Shown in pieces: positions 12,540 through 26,000 of a stretch of 64,000 nucleotides of DNA (the stretch's first letter is position 1; each line of letters opens with the position of its first letter). The stretch spans positions 868,001-932,000 of the forward strand of contig JAGGNK010008337.1 of assembly GCA_017590115.1 (NCBI GenBank), given 5' to 3'. Position numbers and translations under genes: made by a program. The DNA is from Montifringilla adamsi (Eukaryota > Chordata > Aves > Passeriformes > Passeridae). The notes under the pieces were generated by a model. The model saw nothing but the letters and a program-made list of their open reading frames with translations. It ran no database searches and was not told where the DNA came from.

Positions 12540-13860
12540 TACACAGGGATTTGATATAAATTAAAAAAAAACAAAAACATGCACTGCAGACAGAAAAAAG
12601 CTATATATTTCTACCAGTTTTTAAGGTTCCAGATTTTATGGATAAGGTTCACTGACAAAACTAGTACAGCACCTTAAGTGAGACAAGTTTACAGTTATTA
12701 ATCACCCAGTAACTAAGTGAAAAGAGCTGAAAACAGACAAGCTTTGGACACAGAGCCATGGTTTTAGGACTGAAACAGAAATAGCAAAGTTGAAGCTGGA
12801 GAGATTTTTTTCCCCTTGATCTTCTGATCTTTCTGACAACATTTGCAGCCACCCCCCAGAGCCCCAGGGAAGAAAGAAGCAATTCTCCAGAGCATCAAAA
12901 ACAGATGCACAGAAGAATGTTCTGGCTTAACTGCTGGAACTCTTCTGTGATTAACCACCAATCCAAACTGTGGCAAACCAATCTGCAGCCATTATTAAAG
13001 CACCACTAGGTGAGGCAGCTCTTCTCTCCAAGCTTTGTGGGTACAAGCCCCTGGTGCTCTCCCCCCAAACATCTCCCTCTCCAGAGACCTTTCTGTCTGC
13101 ATAATATGGAGCACCTTCAAGGCCCTTAACACGGAAAGAATTTTAGCAGTCACATTTTTACTGAATTTGGGTTTTTTTCCCATGCAGAAGCAAACCACTC
13201 ATTTTTATAAACTGAAGAACACACAAGCATGGCTTTATGTTGCTACATCAAAGTGCAAACGAAACAGCACAATTAAGACCACTCCTTTCTGAAGAGGATG
13301 TAAAGAACTGGCAATTTTTTAGCCTTTGCTATTGTCTGTGACATCGGCAATACAAAAATCCTGGACCAACTGATTTACCCGATCCTGAGAGTGCAATCTC
13401 CTGCAGCGAATGAGCGGTGCCACGGCGGCAAGCAGAGCCAATTAAAAAAACCCCAAAGCTTCAAAGCATCAGAGATGCACTCGGAGGGCCCTGCTGTAAG
13501 ATGATGGGATGGCTGCAGGGCGTGGGAAACTGCCGGTGTGCTGGCTGCAGGACTCTGCAGGCATGCATTCCTGCTGGGGCCGAAGGAGGAGACAGCCATG
13601 CAGCTAACTGCAGCCTGGGCACCTCCAAACGTCCACTGCCACGCACACATGAAGGGCTCGAAGGGCACAGCCCTCATGTCTGTAGCGGGTTTGCTTTGCC
13701 AATCTGAGATTTTCTGAATTTTAAGATTTTCTAGTCTGATGTACTAAAGAGCGTGGTAGGTTTTGGTGCTGGGCAATTACCAGTGCACTCGTTTCCTGCT
13801 GGGAGATGGGATTAGGAGAAAGGCAAAGTAGGCTCAAAACTTTAAAAGGGTATAAAGAAA
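12535..13860. other. No gene recognised
   Basis: Unique sequence. A moderately GC-rich patch at about 13400-13680 with several CpGs is open on both strands for 60 to 100 codons. No domain or motif is recognised. Confidence 0.55.
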
Positions 13861-13931
13861 ATTTTATATTATAACTAATAATATAAATAGAAATAAATAT
13901 AAAATAAATATAATATAAATATAAATAACTA
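13861..13931. repeat. AT-rich low-complexity tract
   Basis: About 70 bp of nearly pure A/T with irregular AAATA and ATAAT units. No other content. Confidence 0.85.
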
Positions 13932-16900
13932 AAAGAAAAAGGTAGTAAGAGTCAAAGCAAACCTTTTAGAATACTTCTCCTCCCTCTACAATTTTTTCTT
14001 TTCTACTGATAATGCAAAGAAACAAGACCTAAAATTTCCAGTCAGTTTACCACCTCTAAAATAGTTTTTCCTTAGTTTACTTTGGGAGAGAAGTCCCTCT
14101 CGTTAGTGTTCTGGAGACTTCTCTAACTCTCTGCTTTCATCTCTAACATGAGCCTTTCACAGAGGCCTGTCCAGCTTCTCAGTGGTTCAACACACTGCCA
14201 GACACACAAAAAGCTTTTGTAGCACTTCCCTAGATTCCTCCTGTGTCAAAACCATGACAATGTCTCTGCAGTGGAACCCTGAAATGATGAGCCCCACACT
14301 GTGAGACATCCACCAGCAGAAGTCTCAGCCTTCACTCCTGGACCAATCATTCCTTCCAGCCAAGACATGACACAGCTACAGATTCATGGCAAGTGGTCTG
14401 ATGTTCCTTTTACTCTGTGCTGTATGCACCTGCATTTCCACTTTTGGGGGAGAGAGAAATCAGTTGTTAAAAACGAGAAGCAGCATTGAAGGATTTGCTC
14501 AGTATGACCTGAGCAGAGGGTTCCCTCTCTTTTTTTTCTTTTTCTGCCCAAGATCAGCTGCTCCCAGCAGTGGGTGAGGCATCCCACTAGTGACCAGCCC
14601 ACAGGTGGAGGGAGGCCTGCACCTACAAAAGGCTCTTGCATTCCCAAAACCACTGGCACAACGGGCAAAGGGAAGGGGTGACAGGTCATCAGAAGATAAG
14701 GAGGTAGAAGCAGACATCTGACTGGGTTTTTTTTACAGCAAAGTATAAACCCTCCCAGCAATATTAAAAAAGATGTTATGCACTGCTGCAAGCTTAGTGA
14801 TTCTTATCTCTCTGTTTGTCAAGCCGTTACTTTATATTTGGTTCAGTAAACTTTGTATTTGGTCAAGTAAACTCAGCATACCAAAACATTGCCAAACATG
14901 GTTAGAAAGTAACAGAACCCAGTCAAAAGGCATTGTTTGAAGAGAGAAATTCAGATGGATGGGAGGATACTTGCATACAACACATCAATCAATTATGCAA
15001 CCATCTGCATGACTCAGTAGATGTGAAAGATTATTCTCCTGAAGGAATGTGCTCAAAAACATAAGGAACAATAATATTTCTCAGTAACTTCCCTCTACTC
15101 TGCACTTTCTGTGTCCCTTTAACAAACACAAAGGTGCTTCAGCACTGCTATGGACTACAGAACATTTCATTAGACCTTAGTCTCTGACAGGAGATAGCAA
15201 GAACAAGATCACAGCCTGCACTTGTTACACTCAGGCCTCACTTCCCACACTGAGATAACTCTGCTATCCATGTATGAAACTTGCTCACCTGCTATGCCCA
15301 GACCTGCAAAAAGACTCTGTTGCTTCATAGGACATAATCCCATAACAAATATTCCCTTCTTTTGAAACCAAGTAAGACACAAGAGCTGCCACCCTGCAGG
15401 TAATCACCAAGCACTTAGAACTGCATTGCTGTGGAACAGTCACACAGGGGCAGATCACAGATACAGGGGCAGATTTTCAAACTGGCCCAATATTAGGACT
15501 TCAAAAGAATTTCACTCCTTTTCAGGCTCACGATGAAGTGTGTGAACTTTCAAGCGCTCAGCACCCAGTGAGAACAAACAGTCCTGTTTGTATCACTTGT
15601 ACAGCAATTGGCCATTTCTCTGAGGACATTATCAAAAGCTGTTCCAGCTTTGTTCTTTCCAACAGCATTGCTGCCTAATGGCACCAAACATTTCCTGCAA
15701 AATAAAGATAGGCTTACTTAGCTTTTCAAAATAATCAATTTGCAGAACTGGGGCAGGGAACATGTGGAATGTATTAACTTGTCCTGATTTTCAGGAGGAG
15801 CTGTCAGTCGGTTTGTATCAGAGTAGGACATTCTCTTGCTGCAAAAGCTTTGCATTTCAGGAATTCAGAAACTGGCCTGAGGGGAAAAAAGGAGCCCTTT
15901 CCTGCTGAACTCAGACATGAAAGGATCCAAGCTCAGAGGTGCTTTGCTGCTTGGCTTTCTAAAAAACCCCTAAGTTCTCTGAAATGTGAGTACATTTTGA
16001 TAACTTGTGCAAGTCAGAAAAGCGAGTTTCCATAGTCTGGCGCTCCCCTCTACACAAAAGCTGTTTCTGTTACAATTACAGTTAAGAAACAAGAGCCAAG
16101 TTTGCTGACTGAAGCATAGCAGATGCTCCAGAAAAGACTATTTTCTGCTTAATAATCTCCTAACAAAACCAGGGGATGCAGAGACTTGACACTGTTTACC
16201 ATCATTACTCTTACTCTGACTGTTCTTCAATAAACACGAGCTCCTTTCTACAGGCAGCTGCTTCTATAGAGGCAACAAGAGCTTTAGTCATGAAACTGGA
16301 TTCTACTTATGCATAAAAAACCTTAAAACTTTTTCCCTCCATTTACCTTATTTTAAAAAAGACTTTATTCCCCCATACTCTGCCAAATTCAAGTACTGCT
16401 TCTTGACTCTATTTTGGCAAACATCTTTGTAAGGATCCCTTAAACAATGAATAGCAAATTGTTGTGGAACTAAAACACACACTAGGTAATAGCAGGGAAG
16501 CAGCAGTGCTTGCAGAGCCTGCTTCCCAGTCAGGAATTGCTAAAAAGCTATGGAATTTCAGTGGTATCTTCAAGGGCACCTTTGGGTCTCCTAATCCCCA
16601 GCACTGCAAAAGCCCTGGGCAGAACCACAATGCCTTCATTATTAACACATTCAGGTCCCTGGGCAGCAATCTCTCTGCAGTGCAGCGGAGTTTAGTCTCT
16701 ATAAAACTGCAAGTAATGGTAACAGTTTTCAAATTCCTAAGTGTCAAATCTTAGCTTTAAATTAAGCCTCTGTTAACCTTCTGTATTTTCCTGCTTTGTC
16801 ACCTCTGCACTCTCTTCCCCCTACAGTCCTTTGCGGCAGCTCCTACATTTCAGAAAACTCAGCAGAGCTGTAACTTACTCCAGTTTTAATACTCACCCAC

Positions 16901-18323
16901 TGCAGATATGCTCACAAGGAAACCTGGGCATCACCCTTAAGGGAATTGAGAGCAGACAGAGATGCCAGGGTTTAACAAAGCAACACAAGAATGCCTACAA
17001 CGTGCAACCAGCAGCAGGAGCTGTAACAGGCTGCGGGTGAGGCAGCCCTGGAATCATCCCCTACACCACACTGGAAGCATGCCTTCAGGTCACATTCAGC
17101 ACAAATCACAAGCAAACTGCAACCCAACGAGAAAATGGGCTTTGCTGTTCTGTGAGTTTACAAAAATGCAAAGACTTGACTTCACTACAACATTACAGCC
17201 TTGTTTTCTAGCAAACTGCACTCAGATGTTGCTCCTGTGACATCACTAATCTCCATGGAAACCTTGAATAACTGTTGGCCTGGAATAGGTTCTGTCATCC
17301 CACATCAACTCAAAAGTAGTCCGGCAGAAGATCTTGTATCTCATTTTTCTGGCTGTACATTCTCACCAGCACAACTGAAGAGTTACAACTCCTGCAGCCA
17401 CTCTGAAATAGAGCTTTCATTCCTAACAATCAGAACTTACATAAAGTGAACTATTTTTCCAGCTGAGGCTGAGATACAGAGATTCAAAGATTACCTACTT
17501 CTAGAGTAAGATACAGACTTGAAAAAAAACCCCAAATGATGTGTCTATATGGAATTTTACAAGATGATTAAAGCTAGGATAGCAGGCTCCTAAAAATCCT
17601 CTAGATCTCTGCACAGCATTGTCCCCTTACAAGAAGAGAGCAGGGCAAAGCCAAGAGATTTTTCTGAAGGTATTGATTAAAATTTCCTTTTGAGAGAAAG
17701 TGTCTATTTTAAATGTCTGTTTCAAGTAGAGTGCAACCAGATGGGTCATGCTGGGTTTTTCTTTCTCCTTCTCCATACCAACCGAGCCACTCTCTGTGAT
17801 TATTGTCCCCAGCATGGGGTCAGGAAAGTTCCTCAGAGATGTTCTACCCAGCTAACAGGTCCTCTGCAAACGAGTTTTGTGCTGAGTTGAACTCAGAGAT
17901 TCACTAAATGTCAGGAAAGCTGTTTGCTTGGCAGGAAGCCCTGTGCACAAATTGGTACTACAAGGAAAACAGGCTGCCTGGCTGTCTACAAATGCATAAT
18001 ATGTTACACAGACATATAAATAATTTGGCTTCTCGTAGACCAAGACTAAAAAAGTAATCTGGAGAGAAGGAATTTGAGACTTGCACAGTTGTGTCACACT
18101 GCACTAAAACTGGCATTATTGAATGCAATTTGGTCATTGCTATGAATTTCTAGAGCTAACTAGCAAATTGCTGTATAAATTTTTCAGAGATGCAAGAAAT
18201 AAAGAGGCAAAAGAAAACAAGGGGGGAATTAAAATAGTATATGAAGATTTGTACTTATTCATTTTCAACAGTATTGAAAAGAGTTGTCTCCACTTACAGC
18301 TGCAAGAACTTCAGATATTTCCA
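13932..18323. other. No gene recognised
   Basis: Unique sequence with no recognised gene, RNA or mobile element. The longest frames (14384-14791 minus, 16409-16747 minus) are under 140 codons and have no known motif. Confidence 0.6.
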
Positions 18324-18385
18324 GAAAAGTAAAAATAAAAGAAAATAAAAAGAGAAAAAAGAAAAAAAAAAAAGAAAAAAAGAGA
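18324..18385 (+). repeat. A/G-rich low-complexity tract
   Basis: About 60 bp of A runs broken by single G or T, such as AAAAATAAAAGAAAATAAAA. It is simple sequence, not a clean poly-A tail. Confidence 0.9.
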
Positions 18386-20158
18386 CATCTTTAATTCCTC
18401 AGGTCTGATCTTCCCAACTTTAACTCTTACATGTCATTCCATGATCACAGTTTATTCTGGCAGAAACCTTATTTTATTGCATATTTGTCCACTTTCAAAG
18501 CTAATAAAGTCCTGGGGCTCTCTGTATGGCTGGATTGTTTTAGCTACTGCTGTCATATGGTAGAACAGAAACTTCTTAGCATGGGGCTGCTGACAGTCTC
18601 AGCAGCTTCAGTAACACTGCTGATGGCAAATATCACCCAGGTGCACTGTTGAGTCTGGGGTTTTTTGTTTGATTTCTTGTTTTATCTCAGCAGCATAGAG
18701 ATGTGTGCTAGGCAGAACTGGCCGAGGAATTACTGATACCATCTACACTGAATTTAAGAGTTCATTTGTTAATGAGTAAGCTGCTAAGTGAAACTCCAGA
18801 GGTCCTGGTGCAGAGAAGCCCACATCAGCTCCTAAGGGGACAGAAATACCCCCCTGGACCGGGCCCTTCAGGCAGCACCTGACGTGCTCAAAGCCAAACT
18901 CTCTGACCTGGACCCTTCTCCAAGCAGCAGGCAGAATTAACACGGCAGCTGTGTGAGTTTAAGAAGATTTCACCGAGGTGGCATCCCTGTTACTGAAGCC
19001 TGGGAAAGAGAGGATTGATCACCGAACTCAAAGTCAGCTGAACCGAAGCCTGAGCGGTGCCAGCTTTCCGAGCACGTGGCACAGCAGGCTGTGCCCGGTC
19101 TCTCACTGTGGGGAACAAAACACGCTCACTGTCTTTGTGCTCGCTGCTCCTCACAGGGACACAGCCAACAGGGTGCCAGCAAGCAGAGCCTGGCTGACAC
19201 AACACGAGGGCAAAGCAAATGTGTGACATCCTTTGCTCCCCGTAGCTTGGGGTGTGCTGTGCCTGCTCTCACTGCTGACAACGGAGCAGCACCTGCACAG
19301 CGGCGTTATTGCCTCCAAAGGAAGGCAAGCAATGAGCACTGGATTTTAACTCTTGAAGAAGCAGTCAGAGACTCTTAGCAATGGCAGCCACGAGGTGAGA
19401 CCCAGGGGACCTGATCAGACCAAGGCTGTGAGCACACTGTTCTCAGAATACTCTTCTGCAGCTTCCTCTCAGGAGCTTGGAGCCCGAAGCAGTATCCTGG
19501 TGTTAAATGCTTTTCTTGGTGCGGTTTCATTGTATCATCAACTTGTTAAATTCATAAGAGCAAGCTCTAAATAACAGGAAAGCAAGCTGACAGATACCAA
19601 ATCTACTGTGCTAACTCTGACTAAAATTCCACCCCTGGAACCCAGGCAGGGGTGTCCAAGGAGAGGCAGGATTGCTGCCCACGCCTGTCTCTGTGTATTT
19701 CCTTCCAGGTCTCCATTTTTACAATGGCCTCAGAGCTATGGAATCACAGTGCAACATGAGAACACAAAACCTTTAAACCACACCAGGATGACTCAGTAAA
19801 TTAGCTTAGAGCTAAAGCAATAAATTGCTGCTTGTGGGGGATTTTTCTCCCTAATTCTGGAAGTCTGGCCCACCTTCCTTTTCTCTGGCTCCTGCCTCAG
19901 AGAGTAAGAAGTTATGAAGCCCTAATGATCCTGCTGCTCGCATGAAGGGGAGATTGCTTGGTTCTTTCTCCCAAAGAGGCTTTTATGAAACATTCAGACT
20001 TCACCAGCTCAGCAAACAGAATACAAAACACTGCCTGTAGCAGAGAACATCAAGGTATAAAATACTTGAAGAACAAAACGAAAAGGCAAGTAATTTCTTT
20101 TTTTAAAACTGATGTTAAGTTTCACAAAGGGGGTCCTCAAGTTTTTGTAAAAGACAAG
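18386..20158. other. No gene recognised
   Basis: Unique sequence. A GC-richer stretch at about 18780-19350 contains more CpGs than its surroundings and short open frames on both strands, but no motif I recognise and no promoter elements I can defend. Confidence 0.55.
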
Positions 20159-20401
20159 ATGTCCTGGTTGCTTCTGTTATTCATCTTCTCCACAATAAAG
20201 TGTCTCCTTCTGGTCTTAGAACAATTAACTCTAACAAACAGAAGCAGCAGGGACAAAAAGGAAAGAAAGAAAGAAATCCACAAAAGACAGCTGAACTTCC
20301 AAGCATTTATGGAACAGATTGAGGACCAAAAGAGGCAACATCTGACAGAGGTGACATATTATCCTTGGGAGGCAAAAGCTCAGGCTGTACCAGCAGCCTG
20401 A
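20159..20401 (+). other. Candidate 80-codon open frame with an N-terminal hydrophobic segment
   Basis: An ATG at 20159 opens an 80-residue frame ending in TGA at 20401. The frame is open further upstream to an ATG at 19958, giving 147 codons. The first 20 or so residues (MSWLLLLFIFSTIKCLLLVL) are hydrophobic enough to be a membrane or signal segment. They are followed by a very basic stretch (RDKKERKKEIHKRQ at about residues 31-44) and an acidic-basic tail. That arrangement is seen in small single-pass proteins, but I recognise no family, the start context is ordinary, and no splice sites or promoter support it. Chance is the likelier explanation. Confidence 0.12.
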
Positions 20402-21466
20402 CGTTGCAAAGCAGCTCCCACTGAAGCACCAGCAAGCACCAAAATAAGGAGTTTATTAACTGCTGTAAAGTCACTGTGTCATTTTATTATACAAAAGGCA
20501 CCAGACACAGCAGCAGCTGAAATGTTTTAAATGAAGCCAAATTTTTTTAGAAATTGCTTATTGAATATGAGCTCTCATTCCCAGTATTTCCAGCAAGTTC
20601 CTGTGCTGAACAGATCTCATCCACTGTGCGACCTTGTGTGCATTAATTAAAATAAGAGAAAGTTCTCTAATACTTGTTATTTCAAGGACCTCAAGTGCAG
20701 CTTTTACTTTCAGGACTGCTGTGAGAAAAACTGGACTCTAAGAGAGGCTCAAACAAGCTTCCAAGCTGTATATAAAATATGGAAAGTCAGCAAGGCCACG
20801 ATAAGGTTTAATTACAGAAAGCAAATGCAGTTGATGAAGATGAGCCTTGATGGGCCACAGAATCTTGTTACAGGTCAAACAGTGAACTCCAGTGCTGAAG
20901 TTTGGATTGGTTTAAAATTAATGCTTATTTATACTTCTTTAAGAGCACCTTAAAACTAAGTCCAAACACAAGCTAATTATTTTTGGCATTTTGAAGCTTA
21001 AATAACTGGAGACTCATTTTCTTTTAGGATACACACACACACACATAAGCATCCATGCGCACCAAACCACCACTGCAGCTCTGTAACATTGCAAAGGCTT
21101 TTTGAACTCCAGGACAGCCTGGATATTATTATTCTGCCATAGCCAAATGCTTCATTATCCACTTGCTTTCTAAGCAGCATGTATACTCCTCGGCCTCATA
21201 TGAATGCCAAAAATTACTTGTGTTGCTGTTTGTCAGTTGCCATGCTATTGTCAACTATTTCACCCTTTGGGAATACAAAATCCACCCACAATTTCTCAAG
21301 TTTGCATTAGTAAGTTCTGCCCAGCACTAGATTTATTTTCATGAAAACTAATATTTTTCAAGTATTCTAATCACTGGTTAGTACTAGTAACAAACAGATT
21401 CAGTTTAGGGATAATCAGTGCCGCTTGAATGACAAGCCAGGACAGAGGAGAAAGCCAAGATACAGC
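20402..21466. other. No gene recognised; short CA run
   Basis: AT-rich unique sequence. A short (CA)n run lies at about 21032-21046. No gene is recognised. Confidence 0.6.
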
Positions 21467-21540
21467 AATATCTGTGTATATATATACACACACAGATATT
21501 ATATATCATATATATACAGATATTATATATTATATGTGTC
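21467..21540. repeat. TA/CA simple repeat with an 11-bp inverted repeat
   Basis: AATATCTGTGT at 21467-21477 and ACACAGATATT at 21490-21500 are exact reverse complements around an alternating TATATATA loop. The adjoining sequence repeats an ACAGATATTATATAT motif. This is a simple-sequence region able to form a cruciform or hairpin. Confidence 0.8.
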
Positions 21541-22872
21541 TCTGGTATATCCATGGAGAATAAGGAGCTGAGGATGTGAGATGAGAGAGTGGGAGTTGTC
21601 TGGCCTGGAGCTAAACCCGTTTGATGGGTGACAAAGGCAGTTCCAGGTAATCCCTTCACAAGGTAGTACTCCCTTCTCCTCACTGCTCTCTATGTGAAGA
21701 CTTTTCTGCATAGCACAGACTGCAGAGAAAAAGACTGAAACATTCTCAGCTGCCCTCTCAGAGTCCCTTGGGTCATCCAGAGCCCCTGGTGACACTGGCC
21801 CAGGAGATGACAGACTGGTCACTCAGTAGTGATTGTCACAGCTCATCAGTGAACCTCACCTCATTTCTCCAGGAGAATTCAGCAGATTAAAGACCCACAA
21901 CACACAGAGAGGCATTAAGGAGCGAGACATCCACAGGTGTACCAGGAGGAGCTGTTTATGGAAATAGGTACTTTCCACTGGGCTTGAAAAATTGGATTTT
22001 CTGGATGAAAAACAAGTACTTCTAAGTGTGGGCCACTGACTCCAGTATTTGTTATCAGTCTGCAGGCTTTGAAGCAGTTTCATCAGTTGCCAATGTTGTG
22101 TGACACTCGTCCATGGCAACAGAGTTCAGAATTCAGTCATGAAGAAGCCTCCATTTGGTGAGAACGAGGACTAGATGGAGCATTTCGCTGATCTTTTTGT
22201 TGGCCTGGCTTTGCCATGACAATTACTGAGGCTGGCATGGACCAAACCAGAGCTAGCCAAGTCCAAAAGGCTTTGCTGAGCTGCACTTTGGGAAGTCCTA
22301 GCTGTGCTCTGAAATCCTAGAGGCAGCCGTGCTGTACAGAAGCAGTTTCTAACTGCTGCTCCCCAGAGCTGCTCCTCACAAGCTGCTCATTTATTGATCA
22401 CCACCCCTGGCTGTTCCCTGACAAACTGAGCAGGCTCTAATTGTGGGAATAATGCCGCTATCTCCCAATTCACCCAACACCAGTTTCCCAGCACAACAAC
22501 CCATGCTCCCCACTGCTCCCCAAGTTTCTCCTCATTATAAAGGTGTTTCCTTTGGGCCCTGGCTGGCTTAAGCCATTGGATCAGCTAACAAAGACTTCAG
22601 TGGCACTCCCAGCTCCCTCACCTCCCCTCCAACACCAGCAAGTTGTTCCTGTCTCTGCAACAGTCAGGACACTCCAGCAATGACTACACCACAGCACAAA
22701 AAAATGTGTCTTTCCCTTTGTTCTGAAGGACAAAATTGGCTCCTGATGAGGTTCTCAGCCTGACATTTGCACAGAAAGCAGTGCAAACGGTGCTAGGCTG
22801 ACATTATAAAGCACTGTAAGCCAATACTGCTGTGAAACACATAAGCCCTACAAACTACATGCTGAAGTAAGT
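21541..22872. other. No gene recognised
   Basis: Unique sequence with short open frames only. No recognisable gene or repeat. Confidence 0.6.
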
Positions 22873-22978
22873 CACTTTGATGCTCCTGAAAGGCCTCACC
22901 ATACTAATCACAGGACAATATATGACACTCTGATGCTCCTGAAAGGCCTCACCATACTAATCACAGGACAATATATGA
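22873..22978. repeat. Tandem duplication, 53-bp unit, two copies
   Basis: Copy 1 is 22873-22925 and copy 2 is 22926-22978. The only difference I see is CACTTTGATG versus CACTCTGATG. The unit contains CCTGAAAGGCCTCACC and ATCACAGGACAATATATGA. It is not a known repeat to me. Confidence 0.95.
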
Positions 22979-22991
22979 AATGATATCCCTA

Positions 22992-23013
22992 TGTGTGTGT
23001 GCACACACACACA
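22992..23013. repeat. Perfect TG/CA palindrome
   Basis: (TG)5 at 22992-23001 is followed directly by (CA)6 from 23002, giving a perfect 20-bp palindrome of alternating purine and pyrimidine. Such sequence can form a cruciform or left-handed DNA. It starts 14 bp after the 53-bp duplication ends. Confidence 0.9.
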
Positions 23014-26000
23014 ATTGGTCAAAAGCCATACAACAGTGGACTGAGAGCTCAAACTGATGCACTGAGAGAGGGACAGGCTCCACTAGCAGCACATTTGCAA
23101 ATGCTACTCAACTGTGATTTCCAGTTTATGAGTGAGCAACTTACAAAGGAGTTCTGGACTGGGTGGATAAACAGAGGTCTAATTAGACTGCTGTGCTGGG
23201 AAACTCTTCCTTCTGTGAAGCAACAAAACGAGATGGTCAGTACGAGACCTGGTGTTATCTGCTAGATCTCACTATTGCAAAAACACCCCTCCCATGGCCC
23301 ACAAAAGTGCAGTACCCAGACAAACACTGCAGAACAGGATTTGGTTCTGCCACGCTAAATCCTTCCTGGGAAATGTTCTGCACAGAGGAGGATGGGCTGT
23401 GGCTGGGAGTGTTGGATGAAGCATCCCATTCCCCACTGCAGCACTCCAGGACAGCTTTTAACATCCATAAAGCATCCTGAATGATTAATAATCATCAGAA
23501 AGGAGCAACTGAACAGTGCTGCCACATTTATATCTTCCCAGAATAAATGCTAGCTGATTTTAATTGTGTTTTGTGTCTTCCTTAGATGAGCAACATAAAC
23601 TTGGGAAGATTTCACTCCAGAATGAGTAACAGACAAGCTCCAGGAGCACGGGAGTGCTATCTCAGGAGTACAGCATGAGAGCTACAAAACACAAGGCTGA
23701 TGATCCCCCTGCACATCCATTCCTAAGGTTTCTAGACATCCCACCTGCCACGGGGCCAGGCTTCACCCTGTTGCAGCTCAGATGTTTAGCAAGGACATGT
23801 GAGTGCCACTGCCAGGCCACGTGCCATTCTGCCTGGCATTGTACCACAACGCAGCCAAAGTTATTCCACATCCCAAAGAGCTCAGGGGAGGGGCTGCCAG
23901 AGATACACACAGCCAACCTGGGGGCTGCTCGGAAGCACTGAGGAAATACTTTCTGCACAAGAGCCTCAAAACTGGGCCTTGCTTACGGAAAAGAGACTTT
24001 ACATGAGGCACGGAAGAAGGAAAATGAGGCAGCTCATCAGGTGGCATCTTTTGCTGCATAAGGCCACAAAAAGAGTATAAAAGTTTGAGTGGAGAATGGA
24101 CAAAATGAACAACACAGGGTTGGGCCCTGGACTGGTCAGGGGTGAGAGTATGTTACTTATGAACAAGAGAAACAGAGCAAGGGCGACAGGAATCACGGTG
24201 AAGAGCCCTGGAGGACAAAAGGAAAGCTGATGTTTGATGTACAAGGAGCCAGCAGAGACAGAGGCTAACTATGAAACTATTTCAGTTTGGTGAAGTAAGA
24301 CTGCAATTAGCAAGGCAAGTTTGCTACAGTAAGAAGAACATAACATTTAGATGTGTGCACAGATAAGAAGACTTTTCCAGCAGATGTTCCCCATCTGCCA
24401 TGCAATCCCCTCACACAGCAGTCTTCAGCCTGAACCCAAAGAGAGCTGAGTAATGAATAAAATTGCCACTCAGAGAAGCGTCCTGGGGATGCTCACAGCA
24501 CTCACAGTAAATCACAGGCAAGAGGAAAGCAGCAGAGAAGTTTGGGGGAGACCAAGGAGGATAAAGAAGGTACTGAAGTCCAGGAGTGAACAAAAGGTGA
24601 AAACAGCTGTTTGCTGTGTGTGTGAGTTTAGGAGAAAACTGGAGATTAAATATCACCAAGTGCACCAACAGTAGATGGAGCTGTGAGATAAGAGGAAAAA
24701 AATTACCTTTAAAGGGCTAATTACAATAGCAATTCTGAAAATGAAGGCACAAAACCCTTTCTTCATGTAAAGCCACGAGAGACAACCCACCAGAGCTGAG
24801 CCTGGAGGAGTATGACAGCCATACCATGGCAGCAGAAGGAGCTGCAACACCTTGCCACTCTTTTTCCTGCCCCTAGACAAGACAACATTGCCCACACTAG
24901 CACAGGTGAAATCCCTGCCAGCTTGCTGCCAGGCATCTGCCAAGATCAGCCAAGCACTAGGCACAGACACACTCAAGCTGATCTAACAATCTCACTGAGG
25001 GCTTGCTCCCATTCTCCATGCTTTGCATTCTGCTTTACGTTCTAACACCACCCGAAATGTTTTCACAGAAGCACAGACAAAAATTTTATACTGTTTTCTA
25101 GTTTGGTTTTTGTTTAATGGAATTAGTTATCAGAAGCCTGTTGATCTCTGGAAAGAACCAGCAATACTTTGAGAGAAGGGCTGAGGAACACTAGTGATGT
25201 ATAAAAGGATCTGCACGGACAACTGGCATCACTCATTGCCACAAGGAAGTCTGTACATGGACTTCACCAACACAAGCCCTACCTCATATCCAGATTCCAA
25301 ACAAAGCTGGATAAATCTAGGAACTCCAGGTGGAAATATGAATTTTACTTTAAATTTTTCTGCAAACAGGAAAAAACCGAACACTGGTCCTGCACAAAAT
25401 GGATGCCTGTATTAGGAAACAAGCAGTGGGCCTGTCAAGCATTAAGAACAGCTTCATTTGTCAGGGATCTAAGAACTGCTCTAGGACAGGCTTTGACATC
25501 TCGTTCTTATGTCCACATCCTCTGAAGAAGCAAGTTGAGGCTTTTATGAAATTAAGGCACACAGGTGGAACAGCTTCTAGCCTTGCTCACTGAAGAAAGA
25601 TCCCAGTAACATTCCTGTGAGAACAAGCAACAAGAGGGACATTTTATATAGACTTTAATTCTTTTTTCCTCCTAAAACTTTACAAGTCATGTCCAGTCAC
25701 CATTTTACAAGGAAAGAACTGGAACCTCCAATGCAACGCTGCAAATCTTTTTGGAGCAAGACCACACACATGGTAAGTGACATTATCTGAGCTATTTTTC
25801 AGAGACCTGGAAGAGAGCCTATGTCCAAAAGCTTAATGGCTGGTCTCAGCACTCAGCCTGATAAAAGATACCATCTGCTTTTACCAGTCTTGCTTCTTAA
25901 CTTAGGGGGGGAAAGGAAAAAAAAAGAATATTTTACACATAAGCAGCTGATTGGCAACATTTACTAACAATTCACAAGAGGTGGCACTGAGGCCTAACTC

